Shown: positions 41,884-55,900, numbered from the stretch's first letter. The stretch is DNA of 64,000 bases from Mesodorylaimus sp. YZB2_4 (GCA_030248295.1 JASANH010000882.1:62001-126000), one strand, 5' to 3'. Numbers and translations: made by a program. The notes: a model not told the origin generated them from the sequence alone.

Positions 41884-43546
41884 CAGTAGTGGACAAAAGT
41901 AAGGCACGTTTCTGATTTTTTCATTTATGGCAGAAGCTACTCACAAGGGGCAGCCTTATGGCGTTTTTCACACCATATATGGATAGAGCACAAAAAACTA
42001 AGTATATTTCCTAATCAACAGCTTATCTGGCAGCAGAAGTAGTCAAGCACGACAAAATGTTTCAAAAAATTCAGAAAAGTTGCTTGGACAAAAGTAAGGC
42101 ACGTTTGTTTTGAATGACTGAATAGTCCTTTTTTCCACTTCGGCACACGCTCCAAATCTCATGACACGACATCGAGACTCTAAACCTTCAGTATTTGGTA
42201 GCATACCCGAAATTTTTTTATCACCTGCTCGTATCTGCTCCTCATGGAGGCGATCAGTTCATCAATGACTAACTGAGGAATTTCGGCCCACGCTTTTTGA
42301 ATGGTATTGAACAGCTGGTTGCAATTCTGGTATGTGGTCACTCGAATACGTCTTTCGACCTCATCCCACAAGTTTTCAATCGGATTTAGATCTGGGGATT
42401 GAGCTAGCCATTGCATTAGATTGACCTTCTTGCGCTGGAACCATTGCTTTGCATGAGCCGAGGAGTGCTCCGGATTGTTGTCCTGCTAAAAGATCCAGCC
42501 TCTGGACATGAAACGACGAGCGTGAGAAACATGACATTCTCCATGATGTCCGTGTACACGTGCTTGTCCCTGATGCCATTTATCTTATGAATAGGGCCCA
42601 TCTTTCGTCCGGAGAAACAGCCCCAAACCATTACAGACCCTCCACCATGCTTAATCGTTGAAATAGTGTATCTAGCATCGAACAATTTGCCAGTGGGCGT
42701 CTCACATACTTGATTCCATCGCTGTTGAACAAATCAAACTTTGATTCATCGCTCTAAAGAACTTTTTGCCCTTGCTGGTTGGTCCAGTTCAGGTGCATCT
42801 TGGCGGATTGGATGCGCGCCCTCAGATTCTTCAATGAGATCAATGGTTTCTTGCATGGACGTCGAGCTGGCAAGCCATCCTACCTCAGACGACGACAAAT
42901 AGTCTTGCTGCTGACCGTTGCTAAGCCAGTGGCCAACTTCACTTGACCAGAGGTCAGTCGGGGGTTCGAAATCGACATTCTTTTAATCAGATGATCCTCA
43001 CAGGTCTTGGTTTTCCTTGGTCTTTCAGGCTTTTTCAACGGACTTGTTGTCCCACAGGCCAAACAGCGTTTCACAATCTTTGAAATGACTCGACCACACG
43101 TTCCAAACGTCTTTGCAATATCCGAAAATGATTTTTTCCCCTCGACCCTCATTTTAACCATTGCAGCCTTAGCATCCTTTGAAAAATTATGACCAGTGGA
43201 CATTTTTGGTGAAACGATGACAAAAACTTAAATTTTATGTTTCTAGATGACACAGACGAGCCACCTGACCGTTTCCCGCCACTTTGTAGCTCGCGTATTT
43301 CGAGAGTTTTCTCCCGCCAAAAAAACGTGCCTTACTTTTGTCCCAGCAATATTTCGCAATTTTTTAAAGTTTTGCCACCTACCACTGATTTGAGCTACCT
43401 GGTCAAAGATTTAGTTGTGTTATCTACTCAATTTTTTATGCTCTATCCATATATGACGCGGGAAACGCCACAAGATTGTCCTCTGGTGAGTAGCTGCTGC
43501 CATAAGTGAAGAAGTCAGGAACGTGCCTTACTTTTGTCCACTACTG
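41884..43546 (-). mobile_element. Tc1-like transposon, full length (1663 bp)
   Basis: CAGTAGTGGACAAAAGTAAG begins at 41884 and its inverse ends at 43546, both flanked by TA. A second copy of the GACAAAAGTAAGGCACGTTT word lies inside each end (about 42090-42110 and 43327-43347), the IR/DR arrangement known from some Tc1 elements. It encodes one transposase on the minus strand, broken by stops and frame shifts. Confidence 0.95.
42180..43203 (-). pseudogene. Tc1 transposase, frame-shifted
   Basis: The minus strand starts at 43203 with MSTGHNFSKDAKAAMVKMR and a paired DNA-binding domain (FSDIAKTFGTCGRVISKIVK; a GRPR-like hook KKPERPRKTK). A stop falls at 42880. After frame changes the DDE domain appears: DARYTISTIKHGGGSVMVWG (42670-42610), a DNN-containing second-Asp region near 42480, and the last acidic residue in SPDLNPIENLWDEVE (42415-42360), consistent with DD34E. 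The C-terminus to 42180 is complete. All parts of the family are present but at least three breaks make it inactive. Confidence 0.85.
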
Positions 43547-43559
43547 TAGGTCAACTTTT

Positions 43560-44480
43560 CTCTCGGAATGGAATGCCGTTATTCTGGTGTCAACTTAAAC
43601 AGAAATTTCAACTCTCTGAGAATGAATCGCTGAGATATATAGAGTGGTACGTCAGGCCTTACCTCCGCAATGGAAGAAGACGGCTAGAAAAAATCCAGCT
43701 GGGCTGAGCGTGCTCGCTCAAGGCGATCCTCCCTTTCCACAAGCAAATTTTTTCAGTTACAAGTCCAGGTCTTATATACAGCTTCGTGGTGCTAGATCTA
43801 AAATACTTTATAAATATTTTAAATAATTTTATAAAATATTTTAAAATGTTTTATTCTGAGATGGTCTCAAATCAGTGCGTCCCACCAACTGCCCGGGAAG
43901 CCTGGGATAGAGGTTTTTCTACTCCACAGATCACGCCATTCTTTCAACTATTGCAGCACATGCATATCACCCCGCAACTCAAAAGCTTCCAATGGAAACT
44001 TTTACATCGAATCATACCAACGGGTCGATTTTTGTTTATCAGGAAAATTCTAAGCTCCGAGACCTGTCAGTCAAGCGAGGTATCTCCAGATACAATCGTG
44101 CATTACTTTTTTTAAATGTAGATGCCTAACAGACTTTTGGGAGCGCTTTCAGAATAAATTAGCGTCGTGCTCGTTTTCTTGTAATTTGTCGACTGAAATG
44201 GTACTTCTTGGGTCGCTAGATGTTCCAGTTGCAGTTAATGTGCTTCTTCTGTAGGCTAGATTTTGTCTTAATCAACGCAAACGTCAGCAGGAAAACCCAT
44301 GCTTCAGTGCCTTCTTGGGTACAATCAGAAGTCACTATAATGTAGCCTTTTTTGTGTCATATAATCGTGGCTAGCAGGAGCTTTTCTTAAACCAATGGAA
44401 ACCCTTCGTGAACTTTTTTATTGATAGACAAGATTAGTTTACTCTGAAGAGACAGTGGAGTTCCTGTAATACCTTTTTTG
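43560..44480 (+). mobile_element. LINE 3' fragment next to the Tc1 element
   Basis: Broken frames encode a non-LTR retrotransposon C-terminal region: ENESLRYIEW (about 43620), then SFQWKLLHRIIPTGRFLFIR (43980-44040), PDTIVHYFF and LTDFWERFQNKL (44090-44160). This is the order found in the zinc-knuckle end of L1/Tx1-like ORF2, and it is comparable with 30200-30644. No RT core is present. The Tc1 element lies immediately to the left and may have inserted into this LINE. Confidence 0.6.
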
Positions 44481-45980
44481 ACACCCACTGACGTTTCATG
44501 TGACAGCCACTTGGGTGCTTGCGATACAAGGGATCCAACATGAACCGATCTGAGCTAACATCCCAGGTGCATGTGATCATGGGAAGCAGTGAAGTGCACT
44601 GTCTATTGCATTCAGCGCTTCGGCTGTAACCAATGATGTATCCGCTCTACGATGATATCTGGTGTGCTGAGAGGGGAGTGGAGGTGAACCACGTGGAACG
44701 AGTGCTCAGGCCTGGTCGTATCCGTTTTTTTTACCTCCTCCTATGCTTCTTTTTTTTCATGCGAGCTCTCGACTAAATAGGCTTTTTTTGCTGACACTAA
44801 CACTTGCATGTTTAAATGTCTCGATAAAAGTAAAAAGCTGAATAAAAAACTTCTTTTCCCAATTTTAACCCTTCTTGACGCGGCCATTTTTCTGCTAGAT
44901 ATTCGAGCAGTGAGTGGCATTGCTGTTTGGGTCCTAAGCATCTGAAAAACTCTGTCCCTAACTGGTGAAATTTGATTGATATCCGCTTTGCGCTAGACAT
45001 GCTTCACGAAAACCAACGCAGGATATATGGCTTGGTAGGATCACTGTCTTGTGTGGAATGCCAAAAATTATCCCAAAAACTGATCTCCCTTAGCGCATCT
45101 CGAAATTTTTCCTAGAAAACACGTTAACATATCACCTCGCGCTGAGAAGAATTCTGCTTTAAAAATGCTACTTGCTTCGGAGCTGCAAGCTGATGTTGCT
45201 AAGTAGAATAATTCTGATAAAAGCGCACGTTTTTGCCAACATTTCTGGATTTATGCTAGAAAAAAGGACCAGCCGGATATCACTCTTAAAAATTACGCAC
45301 TGTATTTTCAATCAAATTAATACAGAAAAAATAATTTTCAGTGTTACTGTTAGCTCATTAGTAAAAGACGCGTTCGAGATATATTTTTCTTTAATGAAAT
45401 AGGAGTTTTACATTTATTTACAGCATAAAACCCTTCTGTACATTCTCGAGTACAGAAGCTTTTTTGAACAAACGCTGGTCCTATTTTGTATTCATTCTTT
45501 CCCACACAATCGATTTTTGCTGAAAACTGTGTCTAACCATCATTCCTGGCGGTAGACCACCAGGAATGATGGTCTCCCCATGATGGTGATGATGTTTCCG
45601 GAGGAATGGAGGTGGAGGAACTTTCTCCAGGCTTGGAGACGTTAACCCCTCTTGTTGATGTTTCAGTCGCAGGTGCTGTATAGTCGCGAGACTTGCCTTC
45701 TTCAAGCCGGAGGTGTTTGTCCCAGAGACTTCAGTCGCTCACCTGGGTGCACTGGCTAAAACACCCAAGTGCATCTCAGCATCCCGAATGCCCGAGGACT
45801 GCCAACAACACGATTGTTTCGGACATTTTTTAAAAATCATGTCATGTTTATTTTATCACGACATCAGAAAACCTTGTTAGCACTGCACAAGAAATGACTT
45901 CCCAGCTGGTGTGAAAATAAAATAACATTTTGTTGTGATTTCCTAGTAGCGAGTTAAAAATCAATACGCCTGGTTTTCAG
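44481..45980. other. no gene recognised; one perfect hairpin
   Basis: No coding is supported. ACCATCATTCCTGG (45536-45549) and its exact inverse (45560-45573) form a 14-bp stem with a 10-base loop. The first coding exon of the DEG/ENaC gene should lie in this interval but I could not identify it. Confidence 0.5.
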
Positions 45981-48900
45981 GGCACTGCGTTGAATATTTC
46001 GTGGAATTAATCACAATTCCGGGTGCAAAAAGTGTAGTCATCGCCAGACATGCACTTGCCAGAGCGCTATGGATCTTAGCTTTTATCATTGGTTTTGGTT
46101 TCACCATTTATTATGTTTACAGATCCTTGGAAACATATCGAACTGATCCAACTGCTACCAAGGTAGGATTTGTTTTATTGCATGCAGGTTTGATCATGAT
46201 CGTATGCTTCCCTGCAAAAACTTTTGTTGAAATATCGCGTAGAAGTGCTGCATATGGAAATATGTACATAAAATCGAGGCCAGGAACGTTGAATGGGATA
46301 TGACATAAGTTTTCTTGTGTTCTTTTTAAATCTTTCCATCAGGGACACATAAATGCTAGCTGACAACAGGCATGTGACATCAATGATTGTATGATCCCAC
46401 TCCTATGATCATACTGTAACTACGACCAAGTATGATGATGACTGTGCATCGGCGATCGTGCAAATCGATGATCAACCAGATATTAAGTTTTTTAGCAGTT
46501 TATTTTTGAAGCTTGATAACTTGCACCAATCTTCAGTGCATCAACGTTGGGTCTAAGCAGAGCAAGGAAATCACGAATTTCTGCACAGTGCCATTGCAAC
46601 AAAGTTTTATTTTCAGACGGACCTGAAGGTTTTTAAGGATTTATTGGACTTCTTCCGCTTGATCAGTCATATAGGGACTGGGCACTTGGGAGCTTCCCCA
46701 TCCGTTAGTGTTCGTCTGGGACCCCCAAAAAACCGTATCAGGGATTCACTCCCAAAAAGTTTTCGACGTGCAGATCAAGGAAAGGATCTAATAAACTTAC
46801 TAGCAGCATTTTGCATAGAAGTACGATACATGTGAAGGTTTTCTAATAAGAATATAGGGTTAAGTCAATTAAATTTCTAGAACGTGAAAAGACATAAGCA
46901 GATAGGCGGACTTTCACTCTCATACTGTAGCTTTTTATCATCCCTCTCCCCGCTGGTGTTATCTCCAACCGCGAAAGACCCTGATAGCCGTCCCCTCCCC
47001 GTGGCGTTCCCATACGGGAGCGACAATGTATGATTGAGGATACAGGTCAATGTGACTTAATTAGCGGCACCGTGGATTAGCGACGAGGTCAGACATATAT
47101 GTTCATACTGTGGTCATAATATAAGACCTGTGCATCGCTGCACAGATTTTAACTAAAAAGTGCACCTCTGCGAGACCCAATTTTTACAGAGCTTATTCAA
47201 ATTTTTTATTTTGCTCGATTTATCCTTATTACATTCAATAATTATTTCACGAAAGCAGGCCTGCCAAATTCCAAATGCCAAATCCAGTTTTGGCGGTCCC
47301 AGTAATGCGATCAGACCAGGACTTTTAACACCTTAACTTTCCGACAACCAACTTTCACAGGCCCCATATAGGCACATACACCCAGTTGAAAGTTGTATGC
47401 CTATCAGATACAAGAGAGGCTTGTTGTCTTTTTTACTTTGCTTATCAGCAGTGCTCCAACTTCAACCTCCTGCATGTTGAGCGACAAGATCAAGGGTATC
47501 ATGGCGAAGAATGGATATCCACATGTTGCGTGATAGATGCGATGATGAACATCACAAAAGCGCCTTTATTCGCATTGATCACAGTCCGCATATTTTTGTG
47601 CTCTACGCATCAAACTCGAATTTCGGTATCCTACTGTGAGTTTTTCTCTGTCATTGTCTCTCACTCATGGTGTCGCTCACTGATGATTGAACCACCCTTG
47701 TCCCAGAGCCAAGCCCGAACGGGAAAAGCTAACCCCGACCCCACCTACCCCAAAAAACATATCCCCGGTCAAACGCTGCCCTGTGTCTCCACTATATGCC
47801 TCCACATTAGGACGTCCTGGGCTTTCGAGCGCCGAGCCACTGTCTATTATACCGCTCCTGCTGCTGCTGAAGAACATGATTACAGTAAGTGCAGCGTAAC
47901 ATTGCCTATGAAACAGGTAATGTTACGACGCGACTTGCAAGTAATCCATTTTTTGCCAGTTCCAAAAGAAATCAAGGTTTGCAGTGTTGATTTGACGAGT
48001 TAGGAAAGCCTTGGTCAGAGGTTCTGGTAAACTGGTACTGTTTCAATTCACTTCACAGTCATTCCGTTCACCGGGGCGAACGCATGTGAGGCAATGATTA
48101 CAGTAGCCACGAGGGTCGCGTGGCTTTCTCGAAATACACATGCATGCCTAGCCGTGTTTGATCGCTCATGAGCGCGGAAGAGGGCATCGTTTTATAAAAA
48201 CGTCTGGTCTGATGTACAGTATGATATGCAAATCTGAAAATATGTGCACTTTATTCAGGTCAGATTGATGCAACTAGACAACTACACGTATCCTGATATT
48301 GTCCTTTGCCCACACACTTGGCTGGACATGGACAAAGCGTTGAATATGGGCGCCACAGTGCCCGCGTTGCAGTACGCCCTGGGGTATTTGATGAATTACT
48401 ACAGACGCCCGCCCCCGTATAATATATCCAATTATGTCGAGGCGAAACTTCAATTTGAGGAATGGTACAAGCGAAGGAACTATTCTAATTTAGTGCAACT
48501 ATTCACCGACATTGCGCTGGACAGTGAATCATTCGTTTACAAGTGTCCAGAATGCAAGAATCTGTCCTTTACTAAAATACTAATGGATGAAAACATTTGT
48601 TATATTATACATATGAAGGAAATGGTGGGCAAGGGCACTGCTCGGGGGACAGTCGATATCTTAGAAGTCAAGATCCCCAATCGATCCGGCGGACTGCTTC
48701 CAGAGAAAAAATACTGGCGAATTTACATGGGCCCCGATTTGACAGTAGGCGTATCGACTGTTCATTTTTCTCAAGTATTTCCTGGTTATTCAAATACAAT
48801 CCGATTTACACCATCTCGATTCACCATGATGGACAAACCAAAGCAGCGGTGCAAGCATTTGGATGATCCCGATAGCCGTGGATATAGTCGCATTGGGTGC

Positions 48901-51665
48901 GCCCTAGAATGTATGACTAAACGACAAAGGTGTGCTGATTTGGGCGAATTGAGACAAGCAAATCTAACAGGAGATTTAAAGTCCCTGTGCCATTATTATC
49001 CCAGGTATTTCTGGTTTTATCTCAAGAAAATCAGTCGACAAACGAATTTGGCTGAGGTTATTCCATCCAAATGTTTCGAAAAATGTCCTCCGCTCTGTGA
49101 GCGCTGGATGTACGAAGTCACTGTCGAATCGCATATTATCTCAAAGCAGGGTGAGTATTCACCTGAGTGCTAATCGGATTAGGGTTTTTTGGGTGGATCT
49201 GATTAAAATTGGCTTTTTGACAACGATAAAGTCATCGTTGACAGTTTCCTCAAATGTATTTCAAGCTGGTATCACCGTTATGAGTTGGCCTGATCGGTTC
49301 TATGCAGTATGTTTCGGTTCAGTTCTCGGTTCTTTCAGTTTCTTTCCTAAACCTTCCAGTTCAGTTCGAGAGCACTAGTTTTCCTTGTGAAGTTTAGCCT
49401 CAACTTACGATTAGACCATCATCTGTGATACTACTTCCACAGAGCAACCTGCATAGCAAATCACCATCACAAAATGAAAGCAAGCCACATTTTAAGCTGA
49501 ATCATGACATCGCACTATTTTTTGCATCGATAAGAACAGAGAAATATTTACCACTCTCGGCTATTCTTCTTACAGAAGACAAACATCTCCATTTTTTTCC
49601 ACTTATCGTGGATCTGCATTAGTCAAAAGTTTCGAGGCGAAGGAAAAGATTTGCTCAGAAGGGACTGATGTGGCAGGAATCGCCAAATATTCCCGCGCCA
49701 GTATCTGAAACGTCGGCCATTGTTCTCCTTTTTGATGCCAGAAACCAGCGGAAACTTCGCCGATTTTAAAACGTGTTCCGAATCCCCAATGCTAATTCTT
49801 GGCCACGTTAGCTCTAAAACTCCTCCTTGACAGCGAGGTGGATTGCGCAACACCAGCTGCTTGGTGTGCCATGGAAACGAAACAATTTCGGTTCGGTTGA
49901 ACTGAGAACCGAACCGATCGAATTGAACCGATCCGCCAGTGAGGCAGCAACAACAGGACAGTAATACAGGACGAGTCAATAAAGCTAGTACTGTATTTGG
50001 ACTGCTCCCTATAAGCGACCGTTTTACCAGCCCGCTACATTTATGTTGAGCGAATAAGCTTCCCACCTAAGCTCACCTACCAGGATCTAGCAATACTATT
50101 ACTGTATGGGTATATGCGTATAATAAAGCTGCTGAAGCCTAAAATACATGGCAGCCAGCCATCCCCTGACAGGCTGGGCACGACGCAATCTGCCATACAA
50201 CACGTGTACAGGTCTGGGGCTTATTTGAACTCGTAAAATATCTGGTGTCAGACATGGGCCTAACGGTCATCGAGGTAAGGCAGTGGGCTTACAACTTGGT
50301 GTCCACTAAAAATGACCAGCACGGCTAATTTTGTTATGTCTAAAATACTAACACAACACATTAAGGTCCACCCAAAATACGAGTACATATGAGCAATAGA
50401 AGCCAACTGCGCGTCCAACGGGCTCTTTTGAAAACATGTACAGTATTGTAGGTTTACATAGATTAGGGGCCTTTCCTAGGCCCGAATGGCACTCGCTGAA
50501 CGTGATGATATCATGATGCCCCTTGGTCAGATGAAAATTGTTTTGCATGTCATTTTTTCTTTGATCCATATTGGTATTTGGTCAAACATTAGAGTGCAAA
50601 GTGATGTGGCATGTGGCTATACCACAATGTAATCTCTGACATTCACACCGTGCCATGCCATAACTCCGCCATGCAGCCTCGGCTACCGCCGAGTAAAATG
50701 ATGCTGGCACGCTCTGTATTCAAATATTTGACTGATGCAATCTCACCGACGGTTTACTTGATGTAACATTCGGCAAGTTTCAGTTTGAACTCATTGTCAG
50801 ATCCTGCAATCGGTCGCAATCCAGTCTGTTTTCAGGTTTGTTTAAACGGCTGGCCAGGGTTTTTAAGCTGGGTTGTTTTGAGAATTTTAGGCTCTGGTGA
50901 TTTTTGGGTTTGAGATCGATCGGTTTTAAGCCCCCTCCAAAAAACCACTTTTTCACTTCGTGCCAGCGTGCATCTCATTTGCATCATCCTTCCCCTGCAT
51001 TTTCTTAATTCTGTAGCGCCCACGGTAACAAAAGAGGATTTATGGTGTACTGCTAAGAATTATTTAATTCTGGGGTTCTTGGTATTCCAGTAATCTGGCA
51101 TGGAGAACTACAGACTCCAGGCATACTTCTGCTGATAGAAACATGCTGATACGCTGATTGTGAAGAAAGGGAAGATAATCGTGTCTTCAAAAACAACAGT
51201 AAAGATGAACTCTAAATCTTTGTTAGTGAAGACTGTGCAAGCGTATTCATACTTTGAGTGCAGACCAGCATACTCGTATTTGTTACGTCTTTATAGTGAC
51301 CACTGGTATTCTTTTTGAGTGGATCCAATGTAATGGCGAGTTTCAAATTGTGCATTTCAGATCTTAGCAAAGGACCTCCATTGACTCGTTTCTACTTTGC
51401 GAATCAAGCACCCACGCATCATGGGTTTACTTCGTTCGAAGAAGTCGGCACATTCTCACTGGCCGCATTAGTTGGCAATGTGGGTGGTGATCTGAGTCTG
51501 TGGCTAGGTGTTTCGATTATATCCATTATTCAAATGATTGTATTTTTTATAAGTTGGGGACTCGCCCGCTATTGGAATAAGGCTAGGGTTTGGAAACGAC
51601 AGCGTCATGATATTCCCTTGGATAATCACTCGCTTTCTATGGTCCATGTGGTCAACAAAGGATAA
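45981..51665 (+). CDS. DEG/ENaC family sodium channel subunit (5' exon missing)
   Basis: Three exons are recognised: 45981-46162, 48259-49150 and 51361-51665; phases close at both junctions. The first begins inside the protein, so a short upstream coding exon is not located. Exon 1 carries the first membrane helix (ALARALWILAFIIGFGFTIYYVY). Exon 2 opens with the post-TM1 motif (NYTYPDIVLCPH) and holds the large extracellular domain, with N-glycosylation sites and the Cys-rich palm (CKHLDDPDSRGYSRIGCALEC, then SKCFEKCPPLCERWMYEVTV). Exon 3 holds the pore and second helix: VGGDLSLWLGVSIISIIQMI, containing the G-x-S selectivity filter, then a short basic tail. Trimers of such subunits form amiloride-type, proton-, peptide- or mechano-gated sodium channels; the gating type cannot be told from sequence. 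At least 459 residues, close to the small end of the family. Confidence 0.88.
46940..47775. repeat. C-rich dispersed repeats in the DEG/ENaC intron
   Basis: Blocks at 46940-47035 and 47690-47775 share GTTATCTCCA.CC.CGAAAGAC and AACGGG.AA..CTAACCC words with ADCK1 intron 3 (32505-32640). Between them only intronic sequence and short meaningless frames are seen. Confidence 0.5.
49308..49935. repeat. possible inverted-repeat element in DEG/ENaC intron
   Basis: CGGTTCAGTTCTCGGTTC (about 49316-49333) is nearly the inverse of GAACTGAGAACCGAACCG (about 49899-49916). Both are surrounded by further GAACCGA/TCGGTTC words. The interior is non-coding. No target duplication was confirmed. Confidence 0.4.
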
Positions 51666-52962
51666 GTTGTGTCCTATTATGCAGGGATTTTTCATGTATG
51701 ACATGCAATAGGACCAGGATCACTGGTTGCCTTCTGATTTGTTCTTGGCTTCTTGTACGGTGCCACAGAGGCTCTTTTCAGAAATGGCAAGTAAAAAATC
51801 TCTGAAGGCGCAAGGGCTTCGGGCGTACAGATCCACAAGGAGCAAGATGTGAAGATGGACTCACATCTTAAATTCAGCGGACGAGGGCATACCAAAATGG
51901 GCTTTATACGATTTTACAAGCTAACTTCAATGCTAGACGTTTTTCGTGCACTTTCTAGCACTCACGCGGAAAGTCCTTAAACCTACGCCATCCAGGAGGG
52001 TCCTCATGACCGAAATAACGAGTAACCACCTATAACTAAAACTTTGCTTACTTTGCAGTCGTCGCTGTTTGCCAGCTGTCATGATTTTTACTGATTTTAA
52101 GTTTTGATTCAAGAACAAATCCCAGCAACGCAAAGTGTGACCGAGAAGGGAGATTCGATCTGACAAATGCCGAACCGCTGCACCACCACCACATCGCCTT
52201 CGAATGGTGGCAGTCGACAGCGATCCTATAAAGGTATCCTCAAAGGCAACACGATCATCAGATAATAAATCGTCAGGTTCTGAAGACAAAATGGCGCGAT
52301 CGCCTGGCTCTGCAGAAACAGGAGACCCACGATTCAATCTGCCAGCGGTGTCACCCGCCGCAACCGCGTGTTTCTTCCCATGATCGACCTATCGTAATGG
52401 AACCGATTTAATCGAATCAATCTCTTGCGCTCAGCGCTGGCGCCCGTTTTCTGATATGAAATCTTGTCAGCTAAACAAAAAGATCTCGAATGTAGAAAAT
52501 AAAATGAAGAGACACAAGACTTTTTGTCTCGTTCAGACCGCGTTCTTGTTTCCGTTTTGGCTGCTCGACTTGGCCTGGACTGTACTCGAATCAGCTAAAA
52601 CCCGGGCAAGTATTCGTATCAGCACTTACCGCAAGCGGTGGATACGCAGTTCAAACATAACAAAAAACACCTCTTCACAACCCTCGCAGTTGGAACCTGT
52701 GACCTCATCATAATGAGAGGCTGATTGTTCAGTGCACGTTTGTTTGACGAATATAGTGTCAAAAACACAGTATATTATGGAATACTGTAGCAATGCCGCC
52801 CCCCCGTCCTAATAGCAACAACTGATACAAATTCGCACTGGCGCCATCTTGCCATAACTGTTTCCGCGCATGATCTACAAGACGCCTTCATATACAGTCA
52901 TCTTGTGGAGACCTCCCAGTTTTCATCTTGTGGCTCACTATGAGTCAATAAAAAGCTTAAAA
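51666..52962. other. intergenic; one unassigned minus-strand frame
   Basis: A minus-strand frame at 52337-51933 (about 134 codons; AEPGDRAILSSEPDDLLSDD, GGGAAVRHLSDR) has somewhat protein-like composition but matches no family I know and has no clear splice context. Nothing else is supported. Confidence 0.3.
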
Positions 52963-55900
52963 ATGGAGAAATTACTGAAGCACAAAGGAAGTTGCCACTG
53001 TGGTGCTGTCAAATGGGAAGTACTGGCTCCAGCTGAGGTGACAGCCTTAGTATGCAAGTAAGCCTTCTAAACTGTGATTGAGAATAAAGCAGTCCTGAAT
53101 TGCTTATTAATTTAGCTGCAGTATTTGTCAGAAAAAGCAAAATATTCATGTCATCGTTCCTGCTTCCCGATTCAAACTTTTAGAAGTAAGTGGATTCTGT
53201 TTTTTTTTTTCAGCAGTCTTTTTGAATCCCAAGCTTACTGTATTTTCAAAAAAATTCATGCAGTAGTACGAAGATTTGGAATGGGCTCCCTCCGATCAGT
53301 ATAGGAATTGGATGGTTCGAACTTCAAATTATGTCCCTCCTGTAATAGGACCCCTCCGAAGAAGCCTCTTCTGAAAGGGGTCTGAAAAAATTACCCCACT
53401 CCTGGCGCGGGGTCTTGGTTGAGGAAATGTATTAGATCGGTTCGAGGATTAGGATTAGCAGGCCAAAGACGCTAGGACATAGTTCTGATCGAAAGGTCGT
53501 ATTCAGCCCTTGAATATGGTAAGTTTTGCTTGGCTAACAGTGCGAGCCAGATAAGAATAACACCCTCCCGCAGCGTTCACAGATAAGCAAGCTAGCCGGA
53601 GCAGTATGTGGGTTGCCTTGACTGGCCGCCGCTTGCAGCATATCAGTTGCCTTCGTTGGCCACTCGGTTGATCCCGCTCTTACGACTAATTGGCCTGCTT
53701 GGAGGGTTTTTGAGACCATCCGTCTCCAATGCGGGGCTACTTTTCCTATTACACACTGACACATGATGCAAATGATTCGAGCCGGAAGCTTAGAACATCA
53801 TCTTCAGGGTAGACTAGAAGTTTGGTTGGCTGCTTTGCGCTTTAAGTGCTCTGCAACAGCTTTCTTTCCTGGTGCTTCCTGCAAAAGATGGTGGCTCGGC
53901 GGCTTGTGGCTGCGCAGGGTTAAAAATTCTCACCCTCTCACACAGGGTGAGAATGTTCGACTCGGCAAACCATTTTGTGTTCATGATTTGTCTCTCCCAC
54001 ACTTGAGTGCGCATGCCTGCTTTTTATGACAGGGTAGAACACAAACATGAACAGGAGCAGGAGCAGGAACAGACGGGCCCAGGCGTGTTGCAAGACCGAC
54101 AGATGCAAGGTGCTAATCAGCTTACCTGCATGTGTCATCAAAAATCAGTGCTTTTTATGTAGCAGCGCAGGATGATGTAAGACTGCACCTAGGGAAGGTT
54201 GCGTTTGGGAGCTCCGAAATTTCGATCAGCCGGGATACCTTTCGTTCTTTCCCGTCGGGATATGGACCTTAACAGAGGGCATGCTGAAAGTTCTTATCGT
54301 TAGTAGCGGCACGATGGATATCTGTGACATGCGAATTTCTTCGTCATTGCATAGGGGCGCCTCTTGATAGTACACACGCGTATTATCAAGGCACCTTCTT
54401 TGTCTGGAATGGAGCTGCTAAAGTTGACCTCAGTCAGGTGTCTGAGCCGAGCCAGTTCGAGGATGGTGCCTTGGCGCAGTGAATTGTGGGTGATGATTTT
54501 TTATGATTTCAAACTCGGCTTGTCATTCAACGAGAGTCACGAAAACTTGGTGAAAGCTTTTAGAGATCTGAATCCTTGCCTTGGCACAATTGGAAATTGG
54601 TTTAGGTAATTTAAACGTGGGCGAGAAACGTTTGCAGATGAGCCAAGATCTGGTCGCCCTGTCAAAGCAGTCACCCCCGAAAACATTCGCAGCGTAGCCT
54701 CACTCATCAAAGCCAATCTAAACATCACTTATGAAGCAATAGAGAAGAAGTTAAATATTGGATCGGCGGCAGTAATCGATTCTGCATGAACACCTGTGCG
54801 TGCGGAAGCTTGTTAGTCGTTGGATCCCATCTCTTGACCGAAGAGCAAAAAGAAGAGCGAGTTTATTTTTGTGTCATTTTATGATGAAAAATTCGCGAAC
54901 GGTGGCTCGAAGCTTATCGATAACATTGTAACTGGTGATGAGACCTTGATCTACGGGTATAGTTATGATCCCGAGACGAAGCAGTAGTCGACAATTTGGA
55001 TTTTTTAAAGCGAGTCTCATCCGACGAAAGTGAACAGAGCCAGGAGCACAGGAAAAAATGGTTGCCGTTTTCTTTCGTCGCAAAGGGTTTTTCAAAATGG
55101 TTGAACTCGAAGATCGAGGGACTGTTGACGCTGATCGTGAGTGGTGCACCGAAGTCTGCTTGCCTTCGTTATTCAAGCCGATCGAGGAGTCCCAGCCGCA
55201 CACTCATCTCAGGGATGTTATGTTGCACCACGACAATGCGACGGCTCACACGGCTGCAGCGACTTTGGATTTTTTGCATGGGAGGGGCGTTCGATTGGTC
55301 ACTCATCCAGCCTACAGTACAGCCCCGACCTGGCACCTTGCGACTTTTTTCTGTTTCCGAAAGCCAAGCACGAACTTCGTGGAAAAAAATTTGAAAGCCC
55401 AGAAGCGGCTGTGGCGGCCATGCAAGAGGTTTTGCAGATGATGCCAAAAGATGCTTTTAAAAATTGCTTTGACGATTGGTTTGCGAGAATGGATATGTGC
55501 ATCCGTGCTAAAGGAAAGTACTTTGGGAAGGTGTAATGAAATGATCATGTTCTTCTTCTTGTTCTTGTGCTGCTAAAAACTTTCAGCACGGCCCTTGTAG
55601 AACTTGAGAAACATCAGACTGCACGCACTTAAATAAGGAGGGAGATTTGCGCTTCATTTTTGAATACTGGGGTCGTGTGCTGAAGGGAATTTACAGAGTA
55701 GCTTTCTCCGTGTTAAGTGACTATTAGGTGCCCCTTTTGCGTTCCCACATAGCCACCATAGTCATCAGCATCGAGAAATTTTTGGTGGATCTGGTATAGT
55801 AGCCCATTTCTTCACTAAAAACTTTCGCTTGATTATTTTCGAATTTACTTTTTTTTCTGCATCTTGTCTTGGCATTGTCAATCAAGCTTGGCGAAACTGA

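Noticed and set aside
45536-45720. Hammerhead-type ribozyme suggested by GTTTCAGTC near a stable hairpin
   Set aside because: The conserved CTGATGA core word and a matching cleavage triplet are absent on both strands.
46644-46835. 63-codon frame between DEG/ENaC exons 1 and 2
   Set aside because: Direct joining of 46162 to 48259 keeps phase and produces the family's post-TM1 motif; this stretch adds nothing recognisable and is intronic.
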